A DNA stretch of 64,000 bases from Ariolimax columbianus. Taxonomy: Eukaryota > Mollusca > Gastropoda > Stylommatophora > Arionidae. Position 1 is the stretch's first letter. Every line of letters starts with the position of its first letter. The position numbers and the translations under genes were made by a program. Positions 10,960 to 22,300 of this stretch are shown in pieces. The stretch covers positions 44,009,175-44,073,174 of the forward strand of contig JAVGWX010000013.1 of NCBI GenBank assembly GCA_036924085.1. Direction: 5' to 3'. The notes below the pieces were generated by a model. The model was not told the DNA's origin and made no database searches. It worked only from the letters and a program-made list of their open reading frames with translations.

Positions 10960-13900
10960 TGGTCTTTTAACGTTGTGGTTTTGTTTCCCAGCACCTTGCT
11001 ATGCCTTTATGGGAACCAACTACATTTGTATCTGCAACTTAACTCTTTAAACAATTATTCCATTTTGACATTTAGTTCCAAGATCTAATTCATTATTTTC
11101 TTGTACTTTCAAGATGCTAGTTTTAGATAAAAGAGATTCGTAGAGATGTCTGCAGTAAATGTAATATGTTTGAAATATCCTTACATAATCTACATTAATT
11201 GTGTGAAAGATGGAAATTTGAAATTGTTTTGAATATTTTAATTCAAATTTTTGTTCAGACTAAAGAAATACAAAAAAATGTTACGATATTTATTTTAAAC
11301 GGTGTAAAGGGCTACAACCACATAAATGACCACAACACCAAAAAAACGAGCGTTGCCTTTTCCTGAATGTTGTAAAAAAGTCGCAAGAGAGAACCTGCCA
11401 TGGGCGTCTCCCCTCAGTCTAGGGGTAATTTAATAGCGCCTAGAAAGAGTGATCTATGGCCCTGCAGCAGATTCACATGGCTGTACATGTTGCGAGTATG
11501 CACGTAGGATGTAAGGTTTTAATTTTCCACCCGACCAAATTTCTCTTGCTTGTGGTCGCCTTATTTACATGACATATGGGGAGGAAGCAGCCCTGACCCC
11601 AATCTACCTATGTAAGGTAGCATCCTTACACTGAGCTGAACCTTGAACCTGCACGGAGGCGTCGAAGTCACGGAACGGGCTAGACAAGTGGCTACAGAAC
11701 GCAAACACTAGCTGGGTCCTGTAGTTGCCAATGGTAATGTTAGAGTTCACTTATATGCTGCAAACTGTGGAAGCAGTGTCTCTTGTGGTTTCCACAATTT
11801 GTATATCGTTCTCAAAATTAATGTAATCAAATACATGAGATGCAACTAAATATTACAACTTACCTCAAAGTAGTTTGTGTCATAAATTGAATTATATCGC
11901 TACATAAAATTATAGGTACAAATTTGCTTTGATGAAATAGTAAACAATTTAGTTAATTTAGTATTTATTTATTATCATCCTTTGGTGTTTAAAGGGAACC
12001 AAGTGAGAGTAGCATTCATTGGCTTTCTTTGTTGTAAGGGATACATTGCCCTTGTGACGAGGTAAACATTCTCCATGTGAACATTGCTCACGACTAGGCC
12101 GTGTAACTGTTGTTTGGGTAATCGGATATCCTATACTGAGTGATGTGTATGGTTTAATTATAAGGTCCTTATACTAAAGACGTGTGTTATTTTATGGGTT
12201 GTTGAGTTTTGGATAATAACAAGAAGTAAGCAAAAGGTATGTAAACAGTTGTATATACATTTTCTCTAACAAATCATCTTTAAACTTAAACTGTTAATCT
12301 CACTGCGCATCTCTAAACACTACACTGACCTTTTTCAAGCACAGAGCGTCCGCTACCATCATTATAATAACATCAATCACATGGAATCTTGCAGGTTTGC
12401 TGCATGTTGGCTAAATAGTCGTGGACGGAAGAGTCATAGTTTGATATTTGATACACGTAAACATGAAACTAAATGTTACCCTAGTATGTTTTTGGTTGCT
12501 CTTTATGTATTTCATTACCTTAAGTTACCACATTCCTCTATGTAAACAAACTTCTGACAATGTACATATTCTTTTAGTCCAGATATTTACACAAATACAC
12601 ATTACTATCAAATTGTACACATAAGTTTAATTCAATCAGTGACATTAGTAACATACACCAGATGGAAGGTCTGGTAGTGATACAGACCTAAGTACATTAG
12701 ACATCCATATGTAGACATTCATGTCGTAGTTGTGCGTGTATGTGTATGGCCGTGTAAAGTAATCCACTATACAAGGATCGCCAACAGTTTCTAATGCATG
12801 CTGAATTCAGTTGCTACTGGTTGTTACAAAGAATCCTCTTTATAAACTTCTACAAACAGCATAGTTACAAAAATGACAGAAGTAAATAAGTCGTTGTTTT
12901 TGTAAAGAAAAGAATTGAATTGGGATAGGGTGGGAAGGGAAAGTGAGGTGCGTTTTGAAGATGAATGAATATGTCTGTGCACATGTGTGGGTGTGTGTCT
13001 GCACGTGTGGGTGTATGTGTGTGCGTGTGCCTGTGTGTGTATTTATTTACATTACACTCAAGAAAGTGAACAGACAAAATGACTGATCGCTTCAAACACG
13101 GTCTTGAACTAGTCTGTCGTGTGACGTCACTACTCCCCTCGCACGGATAGACACGAATCATACAGGTCCGAAGCAACGTTCTGCTAAACTGCATGTTAGA
13201 TCCAAACGATTGTTCGCATGCAGCCTTAGAATATCTATGACGCTAAAACATTGATATTATTTAGTCCATAGATATTTTCACATAGGCGAATTCTTTTGAT
13301 ATTTTAGGACCATTGCAAAGAAATGGTATTATATTTAAGATTTTACAGTACGCAGGTTAACTTCTCGTCACATTTTGTTCATAGGCGTATCTCCTTAATG
13401 TCTTGATAAATCAATTGATTGTTTGTATTGCCCGTTATGTACAAACGTAAAAATGGCACCAACTGTTAGTACAGCCTTTCGGTCACCCTTAAACCCCCCG
13501 AAGAGGGTATATTGCTAAATTTATGTTGTGTAACGCGTTTGAATATTAAAATGCGTTTGCTGCAATTGTATGTACACCTAATTGTTCTGATAAACATATG
13601 CTAATTCATCCAAATCTGCTAATCAGTATGTACACAAAAAAATAAAATTAATCATTCCGAATCTGTCGATTCAAAGAGGTTGATAATCTGTTACTGGCTG
13701 GAGAAATTGTAATCCATCTCGTTGCCAGTACTGTTCTTCTTCCTGGAGCACATGTTCAACACACTTCTTCCAGAACTAAATGTCTATTTATTAAAGGCAC
13801 TCACGTGTCAGCACTTCAACATCACACATTTTAAATGTCCTGTTCTGTTCGGCAACTTGTCCTTTGACTTTAGCTGGCACATGCTCTGTAGGGTTTAGAT

Positions 13901-14300
13901 GCGCATGATATGCATGTAGTCACAGAGAAGTGTGTCCGTACTCTTCAATGATTTTGTCAATATGGTACACCGTTGTCTTATTTGTCTTCCTCACAAGCTA
14001 CAACAACTCTGACTTGAAATACGTGTCTTCGAAATTCACATTTTTTTTCTAGTCCCAATTTGAGCTTTTGTATTTGATGCAGTTGACACTTTGTCTTCCT
14101 CTCATACTGCATTGTGATAGGGTAAATTATCTATTTTTAAGCATTACGGTCTATCCAGAATTGGAAACATTCGTCAGCCAGTACTTGAAAAGGTGCCCAT
14201 TCATTTCAGTGTGGTAGTCTCATTACCTTTTGATTGGAAAATAAGTTCAGCGTCATGGACAAGTTGGTTTTTACTTCTTCAGGCAGACGTTAGTTATAAT
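10960..14300. other. AT-rich region with few repeats and no supported gene
   Basis: This is the longest stretch without recognisable transposon or array content. It is AT-rich, short ORFs lack motifs, and it lies downstream (minus-strand sense) of the LRR gene. It could hold non-coding regulatory sequence or an unrecognised UTR, but nothing in it proves that. A GT/CA-rich stretch lies at 12968-13038. Confidence 0.5.
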
Positions 14301-14364
14301 GCGCTGACCTTTGCTGCTTGGTATTTGTCTTTTCTGTTCACGTCAACTGATTGTCATTCTTTAC

Positions 14365-14460
14365 CTTAGGTGTGGTAAGCACTGTGGAAGTTGCCTCTCT
14401 GCCCGGATTGGTCTGACGAGTCACATTCGTTACCGTCATGGACTGTACTTGCATACCTTT
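14365..14460 (+). mobile_element. Possible LINE 3' zinc-finger tail
   Basis: The frame reads CGKHCGSCLSARIGLTSHIR, close to the C-x2-C-x-SRIGLxSH finger that ends many RTE-like ORF2 proteins. It is short, with no other LINE sequence beside it. Confidence 0.4.
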
Positions 14461-14974
14461 TCAAAGCACAATTACTATCGTCTGACAAGACGGAAAGAGC
14501 AAATGATGGCAAGCATTGACCCAGGATTTATCCAAGTATACAATATCACAGCCTTGCCTACGCCGTTCACGTATCTGTCTCATGTATTTGCTTCTGGCAG
14601 CAAATCAAATGTGGCTTTTCAAATATAATATTCCTGCCGCCTGAAATTTGAATGTAAGAGTGCTTTTGGAAACTTCAAAACTGCAGTCGGATTGCAATGT
14701 TAATTTTAGGTTCCGGAGAATAATAAGTTCATTTTTCGTCAACTGTTTCAATATCTCCAGTTTTATGACATCTCTGCCGAAATCGTCACATTTTGTTTTC
14801 TCTTGCTTAATATGAAGTACACTCTGAGTCCTACCCAATAAACGGTAAAAATATCTATCCAGACCAAGCGCCAATTGCGTTCGTTTCTCTGGGTCATGAA
14901 TATCGCAATAAAACATGATATTTCTATTTTTATTAAATCAGAGCTGTTTTAAGTTGTATATTCTTAGGAAATGT

Positions 14975-15030
14975 TTGTGTGTGTGTGTGCGTGCGCTTGC
15001 CTGCGTGCGGGTGTGTGTGTGAGCGCGCGA
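14975..15030. repeat. (TG)n microsatellite
   Basis: A TG/CG-rich dinucleotide run lies immediately before the 31-bp array. Confidence 0.85.
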
Positions 15031-15034
15031 TAAT

Positions 15035-15350
15035 AAGCCGACATTAAGTTAGCTGTAAACATAATAAGCCCACATTAAGTTAGCTGTAAACATAACAAGC
15101 CCACTTTAAGTTAGCTGTAAACCTAATAAGCCCACATTAAGTTAGCTGTAAACCTAGTAAACCCACATTAAATTAGCTGTAAACATAATAATCCTACATT
15201 AAGTTAGCTGTAAACCTAATAAGCCCCCATTAAGTTAGCTGTAAACCTAATAAGCCCACATTAAGCTAGCTGTAAACCTAATAAGCCCACATTAAGTTAG
15301 CTGTAAACATAATAAGCCCACATTAAGTTAGCTGTAAACTTAATAATGCC
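15035..15350. repeat. 31-bp tandem array, about 10 copies
   Basis: The unit aagttagctgtaaacataat + aagcccacatt is repeated with single-base variants. It lies about 420 bp past the stop codon of the LRR gene (minus sense), beyond the candidate poly(A) signals. Confidence 0.92.
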
Positions 15351-15524
15351 GCATTCTAGAAACACCAATTAGACGCATCAAAATGAACACTATTTGGCAA
15401 CCATCGAACTCGTGCGGCAGTTGTGCCAGTGAGGAGTGGAAACTGGGGTACATTCCTAAATCAGCATTGGAACTACATCACAAACAAAGCAGGTGTCCAA
15501 ATAACTCATATGTCTTTCCATTAT

Positions 15525-15530
15525 TTTATT
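15525..15530 (-). promoter_or_regulatory. Candidate poly(A) signal (distal)
   Basis: AATAAA on the minus strand, about 240 bp past the LRR gene stop codon. Such hexamers are common in AT-rich DNA, so this is only a candidate. Confidence 0.35.
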
Positions 15531-15556
15531 TGTGAACATCTTTCGGGGAAGATTAT

Positions 15557-15562
15557 TTTATT
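15557..15562 (-). promoter_or_regulatory. Candidate poly(A) signal (proximal)
   Basis: AATAAA on the minus strand, about 210 bp past the LRR gene stop codon; it is the first canonical hexamer I noticed downstream. Confidence 0.4.
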
Positions 15563-15769
15563 GAATCTTCTTTTACTATTTGGTGTTTTAAATATGTTCA
15601 TTTTAAGATTAAAATGTAAATACAATATAATCAAAAACATATTGATAAGAATAAAAGAATTTGAACTGAAATATTTAGATTCATTCAAAAGGCCACTCGT
15701 AATGATGTAAAAGGCCTCATGCACCCATATGTTCCCCACACCTGATCTGGTCTAGTTGAATGTCTGGTG

Positions 15770-16324
15770 TCACTGCTCTACATCAAACAAACTATCAATC
15801 ATTTCCTTGCTAATGTTTTCATTGAGTGTTTCAGTGTCTTGAGCCATAACAATTGTCTCGTCATCACTTTCAGGAAGGCTGGAACTATTGTGTGCTTCTA
15901 TGGTGTTATTTGAATGTTGTCTTTCCTCATCGATGCCATAATATTGATCATGAATATTTTCTCTACTTTCTGCCTGTTCGCTGTCGTTATCTTCCGTCAC
16001 GCCTGTACTTAAGGGTTGATTAAATTCATGTAGTATTTCAATAGGGTCTGTGTCTGAAATGTCTGGAAGTGTCTGCTCTATCTTAAAATCAACGCTAACA
16101 GTTTGTTGATTGTCTTTGATCTTGCCATTATCTTCCCCTGTTGCACCTATTGGTGTATTGTCTGCCGCTTGTTTCTTCTCGTTGCCTCCCTTTTTCGGAC
16201 GGGGCGAACCAGGATTTGATTCAAAGCTTGTCTCCTTCTGATGAATCCGCCCATGAATGACCTTGACATCTCGTGATCTTAATTCGTCCACGTTGCGAAT
16301 GTCGCATTCAGCAATTGGTAAATC
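15770..16324 (-). CDS. LRR gene, terminal coding exon
   Basis: Begins after acceptor gtctcgtccccag and runs in phase 0 for 184 codons plus TGA. The first residues DLPIAECDIRNVDELRSRDV complete the last LRR strand begun in the preceding exon (LLDMT). The rest is hydrophilic and rich in D, E, S, N and Q, with one basic patch (PRPKKGGNEKK), and ends SLFDVEQ; I predict it is disordered. The open frame extends 24 bases upstream of the acceptor to an ATG, but that part encodes intron sequence. The acceptor sits beside a 20-bp tandem array. Confidence 0.85.
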   Translation of the reverse strand, partial: DLPIAECDIRNVDELRSRDVKVIHGRIHQKETSFESNPGSPRPKKGGNEKKQAADNTPIGATGEDNGKIKDNQQTVSVDFKIEQTLPDISDTDPIEILHEFNQPLSTGVTEDNDSEQAESRENIHDQYYGIDEERQHSNNTIEAHNSSSLPESDDETIVMAQDTETLNENISKEMIDSLFDVEQ

Positions 16325-19300
16325 CTGGGGACGAGACACACATTTCAAACATCAGTCACATATTTCAAACATCAGTCACACATTTCAAACATCAGTCACA
16401 CATTTCAAACATCAGTCACACATTTCAAACATCAGTCACACATTTCAAACATCAGTCACACATTTCAAACATCAGTCACACATTTCAAATATGAGTATTA
16501 AGTACTGTTACACATCAGTAGGAGCATAAGGGTCACTCTTTTAGTTGCTACCGTTTAGGGTGGGGGTGTAATGGGGGCGGGGATGAATATGTTTGTATTC
16601 TACAAGATAGCACCCCTATAGGATGTAAACTGGCTTAAAATTCGTGTTGCATACGGCCGCACTGGGCTGTAAGACGCATATCATAGTGCAATGCACTGTG
16701 CCTTAAAAATTGGATTCAAAGCCATTTTTGTTTGTTTTGTTCAGTTCAATTCAGTTCATCCCTTAACCCTCATGTCGTTGGGGCACACATGAAGACCTGA
16801 AAATCCTACGCCAGCTCTCTCTGTCTGTCGCCGCCTGACGTATCTCACCGTGACGAAGGCCTGACCACTCAACGATGTTGTCCACCCATCTCTTCCTTGG
16901 ACGTCCTCGCCCTCTCTGCTCCGGTACGGATCCAAAGAGTATCGAGTTGGGAATTTCGTTGGACCTTTGCGACGTGCCCGCACCAGGCCATCTTTCGTCT
17001 TTTGATAGTTGTGAACAGATCTTCAAAAGGACCAATAGCGTCTTCAACTCACTGACGGATGTCTACGTTCGTGACACGATCCTTATATGTAACATTTAGG
17101 AGTTTTCTATAGCACCGCATTTCCATTGCACGTATTCTGCCCTGGATATCTGCTGTAATGGTCCAGGTCTCGCAGGCATACAGAAATATTGACAGCACCA
17201 AAGAGCGCAGTAGTCTGACTTTTATGCCGAGGGCGAGGCGCTTGTCTCGCCAAATAGGTTGCAGCCTAGTCAGCGCCGCTGTTGTTTGTGCTATTCTGGC
17301 AATTACCTCTGGCTTCGAACCCTCTTCGCTGATCAACGATCCAAGATATTTGAAACGTTTCACCACCTCAAGTATCTGCCTATTTGCCTCTATGACAGAT
17401 TAAAACCCTGCGACGTTATTGTTCATGAGTTTTGTTTTCTCAGCATTTATTTCCATACCAAAACTCAGGGTTGTTTTGTGTGTTTGTATAATATGCATAT
17501 AAATTGATTTCCCCATGCTTGCCTGTCCTACTTAAATATCGCTGACATGCACAGCAGGATGCGGAGTTGCTATTTTTCCCTCTTCAGATAGGGACCCACC
17601 ATCTGAAATGAGCCGTACTTTCCGCTCCAAATAGCAAACTTACAGTGGTGCTTCTCGAACTATTTATCTAAATATGACGAAGCAGCTGCCAGCCCCATGA
17701 ATTTCCTCTTTGGTCACTTTTTACACAATTTTTAAGGACACAGTGTTCCTTTTCCTTCAGAGATGAAAACACCACGGGGGGAATTTGAAATATAGTATTA
17801 TAAAAGTAAAGTAAAAAGTAAGTGGAATGTCCTGACCTATTTGGTTGTTAAAAGTTCCTTGAGGGGACTCAGTGGCCTCGAAGTAAGGTGTCCGACTCGG
17901 GTAGCGGAGGTTGCGTGTTCGAATCACGGTGGAGAACGGGATTCTTTTCACGTGGATCTTTTGGTAAAAATTCGACTGATCTATAGGTAGTGAGATCGGA
18001 CTCCCGTGTTCAGTGTCGAGCACTTTCACAATTTTTTGGCAGTTGGAAATCGAAAAGAGTAGGCTTAACTGCCGCTGCCCGGACAAACCTCAAATTACAA
18101 ATCTACCAAAGTTATTTGTACCTTTGCTCTTGTGGTTCGTTAAGAGAAGCTTTAGATGACGCCTATCTGGCTGTGGGTCTACTTAACTCTAGTTTTTGAC
18201 TCTATTAAGATGGACCCGGAGATCGGGAAAAACCACCCTCCAAGAAACTGGTTGTATACAACATCTGAAGAGTCTTCTAAATCAGTTTAAAGACGTTACG
18301 GTATGTTGAATGACAAGTTGTCATTATTTTCCGTAGGGAGAGCAGCGAAAAAAAACCATGTCTGCCAAACTGGACACGAGCGTGATTCTAACCGGGTGCG
18401 TTGGGATTGTGAAACGGACGCTTTCCTCCTAGGCCACGCAGCCTCCACAGTAAAAGTAAAGTAAAGTAGCCCATAGAATTACTGCCGTAGGGGTGTGAGT
18501 TGTTAGCGATCTCACATTTCAAATGCTCGGCTATATGAGGGGGGTAGCCATCTTCTCTCCCTCGCCGCTTTTACTTCCCGGATTGAACCGGTACACATTA
18601 AAGGCTAGGTCGACCCAGGCGCCATTGCAGTCTGAAAAACATTACCTCCTCAACTGGGAAATGAATCCAAGACCACTCAGATGCGAAGCCATCGCGCTAA
18701 CCACTGCGCTACATGACTCCACAGTAGTTTACTAAATATCAGTATGAAGAAATCCAAGCCAATGAAAACCGACACCTTAAGCATAGATCCAGTCATGCTT
18801 GGAGGGGTGGACACCGTAAGCATAGATCCAGTCATGCTTGGAGGGGTGGACACCGTAAGCATAGATCCAGTCATGCTTGGGTGTGAGGCACTTAAAGAGG
18901 TGGACACCGTAAGCATAGATCCAGTCATTCTTGGAGGGGTGGACACCGTAAGCATAGATCCAGTCATGCTTGGGTGTGAGGCACTTAAAGAGGTGGACAC
19001 CGTAAGCATAGATCCAGTCATTCTTGGAGGGGTGGACACCGTAAGCATAGATCCAGTCATTCTTGGAGGGGTGGACACCGTAAGCATAGATCCAGTCATG
19101 CTTGGGTGTGAGGCACTTGAAGAGGTGGTCACCGTAACATACTGAGAATCCCCCCACGCCCCTCCCCCCATTGAGACCCCAGGGGACACAGAGACAGATT
19201 GTAAGGACTAGAAGTGGAAAAGCAGGGACAACATTCTCTTACTGAATAATAAATGGAGATCCAGGGAATGAAATATTAATACCAAGCTACGCTCTTCTTC

Positions 19301-22300
19301 TTTCTTCTTTTGTTGTTTCGCTTTCTACCGGGTTGTAGTTCAGTGTTGTTTCACTTTCTACCGGGTTGTAGTTCAGTGTTGTTTCACTTTCTACCGGGTT
19401 GTAGTTCAGTGTTGTTTCACTTTCTACCGGGTTGTAGTTCAGTGTTGTTTCACTTTCTACCGGGTTGTAGTTCAGTGTTGTTTCACTTTCTACCGGGTTG
19501 TAGTTCAGTGTTGTTTCACTTTCTACCGGGTTGTAGTTCAGTGTTGTTTCACTTTCTACCGGGTTGTAGTTCAGTGTTGTTTCACTTTCTACCGGGTTGT
19601 AGTCCAGTGTTGTTTCGCTTTCTAGCGGGTTGTAGTTCAGTGTTGTTTCGCTTTCTAGCGGGTTGTAGTTCAGTGTTGTTTCGCTTTCTAGCGGGTTGTA
19701 GTTCAGTGTTGTTTCGCTTTCTAGCGGGTTGTAGTTCAGTGTTGTTTCGCTTTCTAGCGGGTTGTAGTTCAGTGTTGTTTCACTTTCTACCGGGTTGTAG
19801 TCCAGTGTTGTTTCACCTTCTACCGGGTTGTAGTCCAGTGTTGTTTCACTTTCTACCGGGTTGTAGTTCAGTGTTGTTTCACCTTCTACCGGGTTGTAGT
19901 CCAGTGTTGTTTCACCTTCTACCGGGTTGTAGTCCAGTGTTGTTTCACTTTCTACCGGGTTGTAGTTCAGTGTTGTTTCGCTTTCTACCGGGTTGTAGTC
20001 CAGTGTTGTTTCACCTTCTACCGGGTTGTAGTCCAGTGTTGTTTCACCTTCTACCGGGTTGTAGTCCAGTGTTGTTTCACCTTCTACCGGGTTGTAGTCC
20101 AGTGTTGTTTCACTTTCTACCGGGTTGTAGTTCAGTGTTGTTTCACTTTCTACCGGGTTGTAGTCATGTGTTGTTTCACTTTCTAGCGGGTTGTAGTCCA
20201 GTGTTGTTTCACTTTCTACCGGGTTGTAGTCCAGTGTTGTTTCACTTTCTACCGGGTTGTAGTCCAGTGTTGTTTCACTTTCTACCGGGTTGTAGTCCAG
20301 TGTTGTTTCACTTTCTACCGGATTGTAGTCCAGTGTTGTTTCACTTTCTACCGGGTTGTAGTCCAGTGTTGTTTCGCTTTCTAGCGGGTTGTAGTTCAGT
20401 GTTGTTTCGCTTTCTAGCGGGTTGTAGTTCAGTGTTGTTTCGCTTTCTAGCGGGTTGTAGTTCAGTGTTGTTTCGCTTTCTAGCGGGTTGTAGTTCAGTG
20501 TTGTTTCACTTTCTACCGGGTTGTAGTCCAGTGTTGTTTCACCTTCTACCGGGTTGTAGTCCAGTGTTGTTTCACCTTCTACCGGGTTGTAGTTCAGTGT
20601 TGTTTCACCTTCTACCGGGTTGTAGTCCAGTGTTGTTTCACCTTCTACCGGGTTGTAGTCCAGTGTTGTTTCACTTTCTACCGGGTTGTAGTTCAGTGTT
20701 GTTTCGCTTTCTACCGGGTTGTAGTCCAGTGTTGTTTCACCTTCTACCGGGTTGTAGTCCAGTGTTGTTTCACCTTCTACCGGGTTGTAGTCCAGTGTTG
20801 TTTCACCTTCTACCGGGTTGTAGTCCAGTGTTGTTTCACTTTCTACCGGGTTGTAGTTCAGTGTTGTTTCACTTTCTACCGGGTTGTAGTCATGTGTTGT
20901 TTCACTTTCTAGCGGGTTGTAGTCCAGTGTTGTTTCACTTTCTACCGGGTTGTAGTCCAGTGTTGTTTCACTTTCTACCGGGTTGTAGTCCAGTGTTGTT
21001 TCACTTTCTACCGGGTTGTAGTCCAGTGTTGTTTCACTTTCTACCGGATTGTAGTCCAGTGTTGTTTCACTTTCTACCGGGTTGTAGTCATGTGTTGTTT
21101 CACTTTCTACCGGGTTGTAGTTCAGTGTTGTTTCACTTTCTACCGGGTTGTAGTCATGTGTTGTCTCACTTTCTACCGGGTTGTAGTTCAGTGTTGTTTC
21201 AATTTCTGCCTGGTTCTTGCCCAGTGTCGTGGTATGTATTTGTCTTTCGCCTCTCGTGGCCTGAATTACATTTGTCCCCATTTTACGACAGGTCTCGTTT
21301 ACGCTGTCTATCCACGTTTTCCTCCGTCTACCTCTAGCCTTTCCTACGTATCTTCTCCTGTTGCATGAACAATGTGGTCTGGTTGCATTCTCACAATGTG
21401 GACAAACCAAATCATTATATGATGCTCGATGTACTGTAGGCAGGGAATTGTTCCAACCTTCACCCGAATATTCGTGTGATTCGGTTTCTCCTGGTGTTGT
21501 TATTGACCTTTCGCAGGCAACGCATTTCGCGGGGGGCTAACTTCCTTTCCTATGCCATATCCAATACCCATATTTGGCACAGCATAGAGTAGGGATGAAG
21601 ATACATGTTAAGATTATTAAAACCAAGCTAATATTGTTAAATTGCAAGTTCATGTACGGAGCACAAACTTTGGATAATGACAAAGATAACACGCAAGTAA
21701 CATTCACAAGAGATGACCGAACCATTGAATTTTATGTCGTGATAAACATTCAGCACAAAGGGGTAGTGCGCCCCGTATTTCTAATGTCAGCATTTCCCAT
21801 TCCCTCTCCTGGTCACATCAGTAAAGTATTATGTACCCTGTATCAAAATGACATATGTGTGGATCCATGTAGAAAAATAATAATCGCGTGGACCCACATA
21901 GAAATTAAAAATTCTTGTGGACCAACATAGAAAAATAATATTCATGTGGACACGCGTAAAAAATAATATACGTGTGGACCGACGTAGAGAAATAATATTT
22001 TGTGGACCGACGTAGAAAAATAATATTCATATGGACCCATGTAGAAAAATAATATTCGTGTAGATCTGTGTTGAAAAGTAATATTCGTGTGGACTCACGT
22101 AGAAAAATAATATTTTGTGGACCGACGTAGAAAAATAATATTTTGTGGACCCACGAAGAAAAATAATATTCGTGAGGACCCACGTAGAAAAATAATATTC
22201 GTGTGGACTCACATAAAAAAATAATATTTGTGTGGACCCACATAGAAAAATAATATTCGTGTGGACCCACATAGAAAAATAATATTCGTGAGGACCCACA

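Noticed and set aside
19287..21410. Frames of 707 (-) and 675 (+) codons
   Set aside because: Both are read-through of a 33-bp (3n) tandem array; only the first 60 or so minus-strand codons are LINE-derived. No host protein is supported.
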